64,000 nt of DNA from JBCDHN01 sp965224535 (GCA_965224535.1 CBDCZR010000020.1:1-64000), one strand, 5' to 3'. Positions 24,153 through 33,996 are shown, counted from the first letter of the stretch. The notes: a model not told the origin generated them from the letters alone. Program-made: numbers and translations.

Positions 24153-27017
24153 TTAACGATGGTAGATGAATTCCTTGCCGTTAAAAAGCGTGTGCGCGAG
24201 ATCCGCCCACGCCTCGCGATCGGCCAAATCCTCCCCCGCGGCCGCCGCCCATCGTTTTAGCTCGTTTGGATTCGGTTCCCGCCCTAACGCAGCCAAAAAC
24301 ATGACGCGAATCCTCGCCTCGCTGCTCTCGTGGCCTACCCGAATCAGCTCATCCGCCCAATGCTGCGCCATCGCAAAAACAAACGGATCGTTGAGCATCG
24401 TCAGCGCCTGCGCCGGCACATTCGTCACATCGCGCCGGCCGGTCGGAAGCTTCAAATCCGGCAAGTTGAATCCGACGAGAAACTCCGGCGGCTGCATGAT
24501 CGACATTTCCAGGTAAATCGAGCGCCGGCCATTCCCATCCAGCGGCCCGGAAAACAGCCGTTTCGCGGGATCCTCCGCCGTGCGATACGGGCGGATCGGC
24601 CTGCCGAACAACCTGGGATCGAGCCTTCCGGATACCGCCAGCAGGGAATCGCGAATCGCCTCCGCTTCCAGCCGCCGGGTCGGGTAGTGATGCAGCAACC
24701 GGTTGTCCGGATCGCGTTCCGCGGCTAACGACGAAACCTCACCGGATTGCCGGAAAGTTTGGCTCAGCACCAGGCGGCGGACCAGTTTTTTGGTCGACCA
24801 ACCTTCGTCCATGAACCGAATCGCAAGCCAGTCGAGCAATTCCGGATGCGTCGGCCGCGCGCCGAGTTTGCCGAAGTCGCTCGGAGTGGCGACGATGCCG
24901 GTTCCGAAAATCCAGCTCCAGACGCGATTCACAAAAACCCGCGCGGTTTGGGGATTTACGCGGCTGCTGAGATAGCGTGCCAGTTCCAGCCGCCCGCTGC
25001 CCGCGGAGCCGCGTAGATCGTGCTTGCCGGCGAAAACCTGGAGAAAATCGCGCCGCACGGGCTGGCCCTCGTCGTTCACATCGCCGCGCAGGTTGAGGCG
25101 ATAGTCGATCGGCCGCACTTCGCGTTCGTCCATGCTGTTGGCACTGCGCGGGAAGGCGATCGTGGCCTCGATTCCACGGTAACGCGTCACGGCGGAGTCG
25201 AGCTTCGGCGTTAGGTTAGCCGAATTCGGCAGCACACCTTCGTCCAGGAGCCGGTTCAGAATCCTGGCATCGCCAGAATTCGACGTCCCCGTCGCCCAGC
25301 GTTCCACAGCCGCGATCAGCCACTCTGCCAGGCGTTGGGAAGCTTCCGCGGCGGAATTGGGAACCGGTTTTCGGTAAAGCCCGGCAAAGGTATCGGCTCC
25401 CACGATTTCCTTGGGAACGGACGCCGAATCGTGGCTTACGATGCCCGTCAGGCTGAACCAACTGCGCTTGTCAAAGCCGCCGTCCTCGTGCGGCAACGTC
25501 TTCTTCCCCATCTTGGCCAATCCGGTGCGCGGCGGAAAATTCGGATTCAGCCCCGCGGTCGAGATTTCGGTCAAAACGCGCGTCACCCCGTGCTTTAACC
25601 CCACCGGGCCAAGGGTGACCCAGGTTGGTGGTTTTGCCGGATCGAAGAACGCCAGGCCTCCGCCGCCTTCGTTGAGGAACGCGTTTTGTGGCACATCGCG
25701 GCGGGCGGCCCAACCACCGCCGGCCAACTTCAGGCTAACGCGCGACTTGGGAAACGCGTCGCGCGCCGGCAACCGAATCGCGCCCGGCAGTTTGGACGAC
25801 AGCGCGTGGGTGTGGAAGCCCCGGGGCAGAATTTCTGCGACCGCCTCGCTACCCTCCAAGCTAACCCGCGGCGTGCCGTGCTCCACGAATCCATGCTTCA
25901 GGCCGTCGCCTTCCACAACCCAGCCCGGCGGCCACTTTTCGGACAAAACCTGGGTTTGGCTGCGATTTTTCACGTTTTCGGCGGTTTTTCGCCACGTTTC
26001 CAGGTTTGGCGGATTTTCCCGCGCCCACTTGCGAATCTCCGAGGCCCGCTCGAGGGCCAAACGCGCGATTTCACCCCAAATCGCCGCCCGCAGCCGCTTC
26101 AACTCCGCGATCTGCCGGTCGTGCTTGCCCGGCGCGTCGATCGTTCGCGAAGTCCAGCGCGGCGTCATAAAAACCCCGGCCAAGGCGTAGTAATCCGCCT
26201 GCGAAATCGCATCCAGCTTATGATCGTGGCAACGCGCGCATGCCACCGTCATCGCCAAAAACGCCTTGGAAAACGCGTCGATCTTGTTGTCGATCATCTC
26301 CTGGTGGATGCCGTTGAACTGCATGCTGTTGCCGTGCCGATGCTCGCCCATGTGGTAAAACATCGGCCCGATCGGGCTCTCGTTGACGCCGGCCTCGCGG
26401 TTGATGCGTGGCTTAGCAAGCAGGTCACCCGCAATCTGCTCGCGGATCAGTTGATCGAAGCCGATGTCGCCGTTGAAGGCGCGGATGAGGTAGTCGCGGT
26501 ATTCCCAGGAACCCTTTGCCGCGATGTCCCACTCGTAGCCGTAGGTGTCCGTGTAGCGCACCACGTCCATCCAGTGCCGCGCGAAGCGTTCGCCGAAATG
26601 GGGCGAGGCGAGCAGTTCATCGGCCAAATTCGCCACCGCGGCATCGGCGTTTTGCGCGTAGGCTTGGCGAAAAGGAGCGATTTGGCCTGACTTCGGAGGT
26701 AAGCCGGTTAGCACGAAGGATAGGCGCCGCAGGAGGACGCCCGGTTCGGCGTTCTCGGCCGGGGAAAGGTCGGATTCGGCCAATTTCGCGCGAATGAAGC
26801 GATCCACCGGCTCTGCCGCGTCCGCAATCGATGGCGGCTCGGCCGGTTTTGGGGCTTGCAGGCTCCACCAGGTGGATCGTTGGGCGAGTTCCTCTTTCCA
26901 AGCGGCGGCAGCCTTGTCCGCCTCCGAAATTTCCGCGCCGAAACTAACACACCAACCAACAATCGCCGAAATGGCGAGCGCTCGCGGCAACAGGTTGGCG
27001 GTTTGGTTGAATTTCAT
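24153..27017 (-). CDS. DUF1549/DUF1553 secreted protein (planctomycete-type, cytochrome-like)
   Basis: 954 aa from ATG 27017 (MKFNQTANLLPRALAISAIV signal). N-terminal DUF1549: PVDRFIRAKLAESDLSPAEN, LLRRLSFVLTGLPP, ERFARHWMDVVRYTDTYGYE, and a CxxCH-like site VACARCHDHKLDAIS (Cys260-His264). C-terminal DUF1553: LARYLSSRVNPQTARVFVNR, LGARPTHPELLDWLA, LVLSQTFRQSGEV, YPTRRLEAEAIRDSLLAVSG. The central segment is a concanavalin/LamG-like insertion. These proteins usually pair with DUF1501 proteins; no partner is adjacent. The N-terminal extension to 28661 seen in the frame is a shadow of the DUF2339 gene. Confidence 0.92.
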   Translation of the reverse strand: MKFNQTANLLPRALAISAIVGWCVSFGAEISEADKAAAAWKEELAQRSTWWSLQAPKPAEPPSIADAAEPVDRFIRAKLAESDLSPAENAEPGVLLRRLSFVLTGLPPKSGQIAPFRQAYAQNADAAVANLADELLASPHFGERFARHWMDVVRYTDTYGYEWDIAAKGSWEYRDYLIRAFNGDIGFDQLIREQIAGDLLAKPRINREAGVNESPIGPMFYHMGEHRHGNSMQFNGIHQEMIDNKIDAFSKAFLAMTVACARCHDHKLDAISQADYYALAGVFMTPRWTSRTIDAPGKHDRQIAELKRLRAAIWGEIARLALERASEIRKWARENPPNLETWRKTAENVKNRSQTQVLSEKWPPGWVVEGDGLKHGFVEHGTPRVSLEGSEAVAEILPRGFHTHALSSKLPGAIRLPARDAFPKSRVSLKLAGGGWAARRDVPQNAFLNEGGGGLAFFDPAKPPTWVTLGPVGLKHGVTRVLTEISTAGLNPNFPPRTGLAKMGKKTLPHEDGGFDKRSWFSLTGIVSHDSASVPKEIVGADTFAGLYRKPVPNSAAEASQRLAEWLIAAVERWATGTSNSGDARILNRLLDEGVLPNSANLTPKLDSAVTRYRGIEATIAFPRSANSMDEREVRPIDYRLNLRGDVNDEGQPVRRDFLQVFAGKHDLRGSAGSGRLELARYLSSRVNPQTARVFVNRVWSWIFGTGIVATPSDFGKLGARPTHPELLDWLAIRFMDEGWSTKKLVRRLVLSQTFRQSGEVSSLAAERDPDNRLLHHYPTRRLEAEAIRDSLLAVSGRLDPRLFGRPIRPYRTAEDPAKRLFSGPLDGNGRRSIYLEMSIMQPPEFLVGFNLPDLKLPTGRRDVTNVPAQALTMLNDPFVFAMAQHWADELIRVGHESSEARIRVMFLAALGREPNPNELKRWAAAAGEDLADREAWADLAHTLFNGKEFIYHR

Positions 27018-27100
27018 GGATTTGCGGCAAATTCCGGATGCGGCTGCAACCATAGCCGGGACTCTCCGTTGCGCAATTCCACGCGGATTCTGGCGCCACA

Positions 27101-29455
27101 TCAAGAGGCCTCGTCGCGCTCCAAAAACTCGCGGAAGCGGGTGTAGAGGTAGCCGATGACGAGAAGCACGACCGCGACGACCCCGAAGGCGATGATGCGG
27201 TAAAAGGTGTCGCTTAAATCCACCGCAAACACGCGGATGACGCACAGAGCCAACCCTAACAAACCCACGATGCGATGGGCCCGCCGCCGAAGAATCAGTC
27301 CGCCGGCGAAGATGACGATTCCGGTTAAGCCCCACAAGGCCGTGGCTACGCGAACGGCTGGCGACCCGTCCCAGGCGAATGCGGAAAATAGCAAGACCAC
27401 CGCCACAAGTGGGTAGGCCCAAAGCGCGGCGGCTCGGGTTGCGTCGTTGGTGAAGCGATCTTTTCCGGCAGATGCCACCAACCAGCCGCAAGCCAGCAGG
27501 CTGAGGCCAAACGCGAGGTCGCTGGCGAATTCCGCTCCGGTTGGCACGCCGCCAAAGCGCAGGTGAAGCTGATTGGCCGCGCCGATGATGGCAATTTGCG
27601 CGCCGGCCCAAACCGCGGGCCGAAGGCCGGCAAATCGCCACAGCGCGGTGAGGATGAGGGGTCCTGGCGCCAGCACGGCGAAGTAATGCCAGGCAGGTAT
27701 CGCCTTCAGTCCGAAGGAAATATGCCCGGCGTAGGCAACGGCCAGGAACATGGCGGTGATGACCGGGACGAGGTCGCGCGTTAGAAAGCAGGCCGTAAGC
27801 ACCACCACGCCGGCAATGGCGAACGCCACCTCGACGATCGGATAGGGCAGGCCGTCCACGAACCGGGCGGCGGGCAACATGAGGGCAAATCCTAGCGCCA
27901 GGGCGATGACGACGCGCAATTCGCCCCCATTTTCGTGGCCCCAGGCGTGCCAGGCCAGGATGCCGGCGGCAACCAGCGCCCAGCCGGCGTAGTTCGTCAA
28001 GATGATGGGAACGAGCGCGCCGCCCAGTCTGCCCCAAAAGAAGAGCAACGTCCCAAAAACGAAGGTTGCGTGAAAAATCGCCCAAAATCTCAGCAAATCC
28101 CGCCTTGTGCCGGCTGGAACCATTCGGCGCAGAAATTCGGCGCCTGTTAGGCCGGCAATCATGAGCGCGGTGGCCGTTAGCAACCCTGGAGCGGAAAACA
28201 CGGCCTGCGCATCCTTGGTGATGGCAAAACCGACCGCTTTCACGGCCATTGCCGCCGCGCTGACTGCCGCCGGGACCCAGGAACGAAGCGCCAGCGACAG
28301 CAACGCCACCGCCGCGACGACGCAAACCATCACCGGCCCCTGCCAATCTCCGATGCCGAGGCCCAGATGCAGTTGCCCGAGCTGAATTCCGCCTAACACG
28401 GCCAAAACCGCCGTCCGCGCCCTCGGTTTTTCGTTCCCGGCCTGCCAACGCTGGTAAATTGCCAGGGTAGACGTCTGGATGAGGATGAAGAACAATCCGG
28501 CGAGGTGTTGGAAGCCAAACGACCCGGGAAAATCCCAGTCCCGGTAGGCAAAAGCCATCGCCGCGAGCCAAAGCAAGACGTAGGCGTGCTCCAGCCAAAC
28601 CGAGCCGCTGCGATGCAGGGCGTAGAGCAGCAAACCGGCTTGCAGGGACAAGGCCAGCCACTCGGTGGGTCCGTCAAAGGCGAGCACGAGGTAAATCGCA
28701 AAGGCGGTGGCGGCCTTGAGAAACAGGGAGAGGCAAAGGTAGCCTAACCTGGGACGTAAGAATTCGATTCCCGCCATCAACAGCAGTGCGATGGTCAGCG
28801 CGAGGTAAAACCACTTCAAATCGTGCGAATGCAAGATGGCGAACGCCACGACGCCGGCCACGGTTGCGAGTGAACTGTTGGCGAGAACGCCCAACGATCG
28901 CTTGTCATCCGGCAACGGCCCGCGAAAAAGGTGCGTGGCGTGGATGGCGGCGAAAAAGATGGCGCAGAGGTTGAACAGCCCTGACAACGTCACCAACGGG
29001 CTGGGCGGCTGATCGCTCCAATGCGTGAAAACCAGCAACACGTAACCCGCGTAGCTTCCTGCCATGGCCACCACGAGGGGCGAAACCCAGCGCCACCGGA
29101 AAAACAGCGCCCCGGCCACGAACGCGAACAAATTCAGCCCCGCCAGGGTGAAGGAGTGCAGATCGTAGGCGTGGCTGAACCAGCAGCTCACGAATCCTAG
29201 CAAAATGGCAAGAGTCGCCAACGGTTCGGAGCGTTTTTGGATCGCAAACGCGGCCATGGCCAACACGCCGAGCAGTTGCAAGGCCAAACCCAGCCAGGGC
29301 GAGTCGATCACCTTGAGCGGCTCAAACGAGTATGCCGCAAACGCCGCCACGTAAAGGATCGCCAAACCGCCGGCGGCGACAATTTGGCCGAATGTGGCCA
29401 CGGTTTTCTCCAAACGCAGCCCCAGCAAAAACATGACCACGCCGACTGCCGCCAA
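27101..29455 (-). CDS. DUF2339-like multi-spanning membrane protein, N-terminally truncated
   Basis: At least 784 aa, about 25 hydrophobic helices and hardly any soluble part. GGLAILYVAAFAAYSF near the start is the hallmark of DUF2339. In intact members this segment is preceded by a coiled coil and several helices. Here the same frame continues only a few codons upstream and then meets an unrelated gene fragment pointing the other way at about 29470. The first usable codon is TTG at 29455. The C-terminus ends in a charged RFREFLERDEAS tail. Function unknown. Confidence 0.85.
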   Translation of the reverse strand: MAAVGVVMFLLGLRLEKTVATFGQIVAAGGLAILYVAAFAAYSFEPLKVIDSPWLGLALQLLGVLAMAAFAIQKRSEPLATLAILLGFVSCWFSHAYDLHSFTLAGLNLFAFVAGALFFRWRWVSPLVVAMAGSYAGYVLLVFTHWSDQPPSPLVTLSGLFNLCAIFFAAIHATHLFRGPLPDDKRSLGVLANSSLATVAGVVAFAILHSHDLKWFYLALTIALLLMAGIEFLRPRLGYLCLSLFLKAATAFAIYLVLAFDGPTEWLALSLQAGLLLYALHRSGSVWLEHAYVLLWLAAMAFAYRDWDFPGSFGFQHLAGLFFILIQTSTLAIYQRWQAGNEKPRARTAVLAVLGGIQLGQLHLGLGIGDWQGPVMVCVVAAVALLSLALRSWVPAAVSAAAMAVKAVGFAITKDAQAVFSAPGLLTATALMIAGLTGAEFLRRMVPAGTRRDLLRFWAIFHATFVFGTLLFFWGRLGGALVPIILTNYAGWALVAAGILAWHAWGHENGGELRVVIALALGFALMLPAARFVDGLPYPIVEVAFAIAGVVVLTACFLTRDLVPVITAMFLAVAYAGHISFGLKAIPAWHYFAVLAPGPLILTALWRFAGLRPAVWAGAQIAIIGAANQLHLRFGGVPTGAEFASDLAFGLSLLACGWLVASAGKDRFTNDATRAAALWAYPLVAVVLLFSAFAWDGSPAVRVATALWGLTGIVIFAGGLILRRRAHRIVGLLGLALCVIRVFAVDLSDTFYRIIAFGVVAVVLLVIGYLYTRFREFLERDEAS

Positions 29456-29471
29456 TCCTAATAAACAAAAC

Positions 29472-29846
29472 GTGGATCAGTACGACAAAACGCGCATCGA
29501 ACCTGGCGCCGTGCTCAAAAGCGGCGACATGGTCGAGGTCGAACTCATCGTGGAGAGCAAAAACGACTACGACTACATCCTCATCGAAGACATGAAAGCC
29601 GCCGGCATGGAACCGCTCGACGTCCGTAGCGGCTACATCGGCCAACTCGGTGCGTATCGCGAATTGCGCGACGAAAAAGTCGCCTTTTTCCTGCGATCGC
29701 TCCCCCAAGGCGAGCACATCCTGCGTTATCGTATCAAAGCCGAAATTCCCGGCAAATTCAGCGCCCTGCCGACCAAGATCATGGGCATGTACGCGCCGGA
29801 ATTGGTTGGCAACGCGGATGAAGCGAAGATCGAGATCGCTGACTGA
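29472..29846 (+). pseudogene. C-terminal fragment of a bacterial alpha-2-macroglobulin
   Basis: About 124 codons, openable from GTG 29472. DQYDKTRIEPGAVLKSGDMV, NDYDYILIEDMKAAGMEPLD, AYRELRDEKVAFFLRSLPQG and FSALPTKIMGMYAPELVGNA form the last macroglobulin (MG10-like) domain, which closes the C-terminus of bacterial alpha-2-macroglobulins (periplasmic protease inhibitors of more than 1,500 aa). Everything upstream, including the thioester region, is absent and replaced by the inverted start of the DUF2339 gene. The fragment therefore marks a rearrangement or assembly join. Confidence 0.85.
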
Positions 29847-29933
29847 GTGCCCAATTTCGACAGCGCGCGCGGAGACCTGTTCCGCGAAACGGTGTTTTCT
29901 TTGTTTCCTGGCGATTTGCCTCTTCCCGGCGCC

Positions 29934-30173
29934 TTACAGCAGATCCTCGCTCACGACGGACTGTTGCTCGCGGGAACCCAGGGCCCGGGCCTGCTTGACT
30001 ACGCAGTCTTCGTCGGCCTCAAACCGGTAACTGTGGCAGTTGGGACAGATATTGACCTTCACGGCGACGATCGACTCGCATCCCTCGCAAATCTTGTATT
30101 TGCTGGGATTGTCGACAATCTTCTGAGCGCGACGGGCGCGATCAAGGAGGGCGTGATTCTTGGTTTGGGTCAT
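29934..30173 (-). CDS. Small zinc-ribbon protein (79 aa)
   Basis: A four-cysteine zinc ribbon, YKICEGCESIV and NICPNCHSYRFE, is followed by an acidic tail. The N-terminus MTQTKNHALLDRARRAQKIV is basic and helical. ATG is the complement of 30171-30173, with AT-rich sequence directly upstream that could hold the promoter. A plus-strand frame over the same bases (29847-30197) lacks such a motif. Role unknown; possibly nucleic-acid or ribosome associated. Confidence 0.75.
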   Translation of the reverse strand: MTQTKNHALLDRARRAQKIVDNPSKYKICEGCESIVAVKVNICPNCHSYRFEADEDCVVKQARALGSREQQSVVSEDLL

Positions 30174-30476
30174 AATTACAATAATTATCAGATTTAAATC
30201 CCAGTTTCAACAAGAATTTCACCGTTGCAACAATCTAACCGGTAAATTCTCGCGGGGTAAGCTATCAAACTCGCGACGTTCAATCAAGCGTGAGAAGCAA
30301 CTTAGAGAAAAAAATTCAAAACTGCGTCCAAAAACCGGGTCGAGCTTGATTTTTGACAGCCCAACGTGCGCGTTCATTCGCTTCGCCGCCAAAATCGGCG
30401 TTTTTCTTGTTGGGGCGGCCTTTCGGCGCATTCCCAATCCCTGCGAATGACCGCAACCAACCCGCGTGCGAACCAG
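30174..30476. other. Intergenic stretch, comparatively AT-rich
   Basis: No gene recognised on either strand. The first 80 bases (CATAATTACAATAATTATCA) are AT-rich and probably hold the promoter of the zinc-ribbon gene. The remainder lies beyond the 3' end of the sulfatase fusion. No clear hairpin seen. Confidence 0.45.
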
Positions 30477-32852
30477 CTAGCCGCCAACCCGCGTCAGCAT
30501 CATCAGCCGGAAATCCATCACCTGCGATCCGGGAATTTTCGGCGCGCGGAGCGTCATTTCGCCCAAACCTGCTTCCAACCGGATTTTGCCCAGTTTCATG
30601 GGACGCCAGTCCTTGGTGTAGCTGCTCTTGCGGGGCGAACGGTCGTCTTTGGCGCCCAAAAGCGGGGAATCATGCGCCAGGGTCACTTTCGCGACCAATT
30701 TGGCGTCGTTGAAGGTCAATTCCAGGGTCGATCCCTTGTCTTGCGCGGGGCAGGTTCCATAGATTTCCACCTCAAACTCGCCACTCGCGCCAACTTCCGC
30801 CGTCCAGGTGATTTTGTCGCCGCTTTGGGTCCAATTCGTGAAAAATGAGTCGTTGGGGAAGTGGTTGGAGCGTTTGATCCCGCCGTGCGCAACACCGTCG
30901 CGAGCGGGAATTTGCGTGAATCGCGATCCGGGGTGCCCGATGACGAAGGGGCGCTGGTCGTCCTCCAAGCCGGGGAGCAAATCGCGCCGCCAAAGCTCGG
31001 CCGCCGCGCGCAAATTCGTCGCCAAATCCGGAAATTTCGCGGAAACGTCGGTTTTTTGGCCGGGATCGGCTTTCAGGTCGAAAAGTTGCCCCTTTTGGTC
31101 CAGGCAAAAGCGTTCCGTGCGCAGCGCCACGCGGTTGCGCCAGTGGGTGAAGAGCACCCGGTCGCCCCAATCCTTCGGCCGGCCCAAAATCGTGGGTTTC
31201 AGGCTCACGCCATCCAGCGGGCGGGAGGTGAAATTTCGCACGCCGGCCAAATCCGCGAATGTCGGCAGCAAATCGATGGCCGCGCCCATTTGCGGGACCA
31301 CTTTGCCTGCGGGAATGGTCCCCTTCCAGCGCAACAGCAGCGGGCTGCGCACGCCGCCTTCGTCCACCGAGCCCTTGCGCCCCTTCAGCCCGCCGTTCCA
31401 GCGCCAGCCGTTGGGCCCGTTGTCGTGAAAAAACGCCACGATCGTGTCCTCGGCCAGCTTCAGTTCGTCCAGCTTTTTCAGCAACCGGCCAACGTTCCAG
31501 TCGATGTTTTCGCACATCGCCAACGCCGCGCGCAGATGCAGCTCGTCCTCCTTGCCGCTGTGATGATGCAGCTTCAGCTCGCGGTTCTTCACTCTATCCC
31601 AAAACTCATCCGTTACCTGCATGGGGGAATGCGGCGTGTTGAACGGCAGATAGGCGAAAAACGGCTCGTCGCGATGGTTTTCGATGAATGTTAGGGCCTG
31701 ATTCGTGAAATCGTCGATCACATACCCCTCGCCGGTCACGATCTCGCCGTTGCGCTCTAACATGGGGCTAAAATAGTCGCCCCAGTGTCCGGAACAGAAG
31801 CCGTAAAACTCGTCGAACCCGCGTCCGTTGGGGTGGTAGGGAAACTGCATGCCATTGTGCCATTTGCCGAACGCGCCCGTGGCGTAACCCGCGCCGCGAA
31901 ACACATCGGCGATCGTCACTTCGTCCAAATCCAGCCGCTCGCCGCCGGCCGACGTCGAGTAAACTCCGCCGCGGGCATGGTAACGCCCGGTCAGGAACTC
32001 CGCGCGCGTGGGCGAGCACACCGGGCACACGTAAAATCGCTCAAAACGGGCCCCTTCGCGCGCCAAGGAGTCGATGTTCGGCGTTTTCAGGTTGGAATTG
32101 CCGTTCAGGCTCAAATCACCCCAACCCTGGTCGTCGGTGAGGATAACCACGATGTTAGGTTGCCGAGGTTCGCCCAGCGCCAGGCGAATTTGGCGCTCGA
32201 CGACGTTGCGCCACTGCGCGTAGCCGCCCGCGTTGAGGTGCAGGCCGTCGCTCAGAAACCAATCGTCGCTCGGCGGTTTCGTTGGATCGGGCAGCATCGG
32301 CTTGGCGATATCCGCGAAGTGCAGATTCCCGCGCGTTTGGCAAAAAGCGGCAATTTTGTCGTTCGCCGCCTTCATGGTGGGCCACATGTCCCAGCGCTTG
32401 GTGCTCGGCTTGATGGCGATGAAAATCACCGGCGTTTTTGGCAATTTTGCGTCCACCAGGGCGGTGAATTTGCGGAAATCGGCGAAAACCTCGTCCGCGT
32501 TCAAGCCGCGCGAAACATCATTGTCGCCCGCGTAGAGCACGATCGCCTTCGGCTTGTGCGGAGCGATGATCCGGTCGAAAAAATGGATCGAATCCGCGAT
32601 GGTCGAGCCGCCAAAACCGCGATTGATCGTTGTTCGCCGCGGCCAGCTTCGGTCCAGCTTCCACATCCGGATGCTGGAGCTGCCAACAAAGAGGACCGCA
32701 TCCTTCGGCGGCGGGTTTTGGCGGTCGGCGGCATCGAATTGGGCGATCGCCGCGCCCCACTTTTCTTCGGGATCCCAACGGCGGGAATCCTGGGCAAACG
32801 CGGATGAAACAGAGGTCGCCAGGGCGGTGAAAACAAGCAAACGAACGATCAT
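30477..32852 (-). CDS. SGNH/GDSL hydrolase fused to a type I sulfatase
   Basis: 791 aa from ATG 32852 (MIVRLLVFTALATSVSSAFA signal). Residues about 25-228 are an SGNH hydrolase: nucleophile block VLFVGSSSIRMWK (Ser near 58), YAGDND (109-112) and the SDGLHLN block (Asp202, His205). Residues about 230-700 are an arylsulfatase: PNIVVILTDDQGWGD with metal Asp240/241, the formylglycine motif CSPTR (Cys279), and GKWHNG. A C-terminal beta domain (about 660-791) follows. This suggests one exported enzyme removing both ester and sulfate groups from a polysaccharide (inference). Cys279 needs maturation by a formylglycine-generating enzyme, which I do not see in the window. Confidence 0.9.
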   Translation of the reverse strand: MIVRLLVFTALATSVSSAFAQDSRRWDPEEKWGAAIAQFDAADRQNPPPKDAVLFVGSSSIRMWKLDRSWPRRTTINRGFGGSTIADSIHFFDRIIAPHKPKAIVLYAGDNDVSRGLNADEVFADFRKFTALVDAKLPKTPVIFIAIKPSTKRWDMWPTMKAANDKIAAFCQTRGNLHFADIAKPMLPDPTKPPSDDWFLSDGLHLNAGGYAQWRNVVERQIRLALGEPRQPNIVVILTDDQGWGDLSLNGNSNLKTPNIDSLAREGARFERFYVCPVCSPTRAEFLTGRYHARGGVYSTSAGGERLDLDEVTIADVFRGAGYATGAFGKWHNGMQFPYHPNGRGFDEFYGFCSGHWGDYFSPMLERNGEIVTGEGYVIDDFTNQALTFIENHRDEPFFAYLPFNTPHSPMQVTDEFWDRVKNRELKLHHHSGKEDELHLRAALAMCENIDWNVGRLLKKLDELKLAEDTIVAFFHDNGPNGWRWNGGLKGRKGSVDEGGVRSPLLLRWKGTIPAGKVVPQMGAAIDLLPTFADLAGVRNFTSRPLDGVSLKPTILGRPKDWGDRVLFTHWRNRVALRTERFCLDQKGQLFDLKADPGQKTDVSAKFPDLATNLRAAAELWRRDLLPGLEDDQRPFVIGHPGSRFTQIPARDGVAHGGIKRSNHFPNDSFFTNWTQSGDKITWTAEVGASGEFEVEIYGTCPAQDKGSTLELTFNDAKLVAKVTLAHDSPLLGAKDDRSPRKSSYTKDWRPMKLGKIRLEAGLGEMTLRAPKIPGSQVMDFRLMMLTRVGG

Positions 32853-32907
32853 TCCCCACCGTGAACACAAAACTCGCCACCGCAAAGGGGAATCCCGTTT
32901 TCAGCCC

Positions 32908-32981
32908 TCGGGGTGGCGGGATTCGAACCCACGACCTCGTCGTCCCGAACGACGCGCGCTACCAAACTGCGCCACACCCCG
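32908..32981 (-). tRNA. tRNA-Pro, anticodon CGG
   Basis: Cloverleaf by eye: acceptor CGGGGTG pairs with CACCCCG, D-stem GCGC/GCGC with AGTTTGGTA loop, anticodon stem CGTCG/CGACG with loop TTCGGGA (anticodon CGG), and T-arm GTGGG-TTCGAAT-CCCGC. Discriminator A; CCA is not encoded. The C1-G72 pair is typical of bacterial tRNA-Pro. 74 nt. Confidence 0.95.
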
Positions 32982-33150
32982 GCTGAATTTTTTCGGGTGA
33001 GAAGGCTTCCCCTCACCGCTCGCCAAAAGAGTCGCAAATCACCCCACAAGCAACCTGTTTTTGGCAGCAGCCGGCCCACCGATACAAAATTCCGTTCAAT
33101 TTCCAACGCGCTTGCGCGACGCCAATGCCTGGCCATGTTAGGAAAGAAGC

Positions 33151-33978
33151 ATGGTTCACACACTCGATTCAGAAAAGATTCTTCAAACAGCGCGAAAGCT
33201 GGAAAGCCGCATGCTTGAGCGATTTCCGAATCGGGGCATCAGCCAAGTCATCGGCGAGGTTTGTCAGGCGTCCGAGGAAGCGGCGAAGGTTGCCGCCCAC
33301 CTTCAGCGGCCAATGACGTGGTATCGCGTGTTTGCCACCATCGCGATCCTGGCGATTCTCGGCGCGCTGTATGGGCTGGTGCATTACATCAAACCGGACG
33401 ACGAGCTTGGGTTTGCGGAGTTGGCTCAAACTTTGGAAGCCGTGGTCAACGACATCATTTTCATTGCGGTGGCCATCTTCTTTGTGGTGCGCTTGGAGCG
33501 CCGGCTGAAGCGTCAACGCGCGCTGGATATGCTCCACAAACTGCGCTCGCTGGCACATATCATCGACATGCATCAGCTAACCAAGGATCCCGACAGCATC
33601 ATCCGCTCAGACCTTCGCACGCAGTCTTCGCCCGCCCGCGATATGACGCGCTACGAGTTGAAGCGCTATTTTGATTATTGCAGCGAAATGCTCTCCCTGC
33701 TCAGCAAACTGGCCGCTTTGTTGGTCCAGAATTTTGACGATCCGGTGACGCTCAACGCCGTCAACGAGATTGAGGGCCTCACCAACGGGTTATCGCGAAA
33801 AATCTGGCAAAAAATCATCGTCGCCACGCGCATGGAACTGATTCCCGAACCGGCAGAAGCTCCCGAACCCGAACCCGCACCCGTGCCGGAAGCGAGGAGC
33901 TACAGCGACGATGGCGATGGCGAAGTGAAACTCGCCGAATTGGGGGTAGTTGAGGCGTCGGGGCCGAATTCGCTCTGA
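33151..33978 (+). CDS. Two-helix membrane protein of unknown function (275 aa)
   Basis: Soluble helical N-terminus (1-52), two membrane helices (about residues 55-78, VFATIAILAILGALYGLVHY, and about 97-113, DIIFIAVAIFFVVRL), then a basic coiled-coil-like cytoplasmic region (RLERRLKRQRALDMLHKLRS) and an acidic proline-rich tail (EPAEAPEPEPAPVPE). GGAAAG lies just upstream of the ATG as a weak ribosome site. I do not recognise the family. It stands between the tRNA and the convergent MauE-like gene. Confidence 0.7.
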   Translation: MVHTLDSEKILQTARKLESRMLERFPNRGISQVIGEVCQASEEAAKVAAHLQRPMTWYRVFATIAILAILGALYGLVHYIKPDDELGFAELAQTLEAVVNDIIFIAVAIFFVVRLERRLKRQRALDMLHKLRSLAHIIDMHQLTKDPDSIIRSDLRTQSSPARDMTRYELKRYFDYCSEMLSLLSKLAALLVQNFDDPVTLNAVNEIEGLTNGLSRKIWQKIIVATRMELIPEPAEAPEPEPAPVPEARSYSDDGDGEVKLAELGVVEASGPNSL

Positions 33979-33996
33979 AAGCCGAAATTCCGCCTC

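Noticed and set aside
24153..28661. A 1,502-codon open frame that would extend the DUF1549/DUF1553 protein by about 550 residues
   Set aside because: The extension overlaps the well-supported DUF2339 gene in another frame, is Arg/Ala-rich shadow sequence, and a proper signal peptide starts at 27017.
29847..30197. Plus-strand 116-aa frame after the alpha-2-macroglobulin fragment
   Set aside because: The minus strand over the same bases encodes a clear four-cysteine zinc ribbon; the plus frame has no motif.
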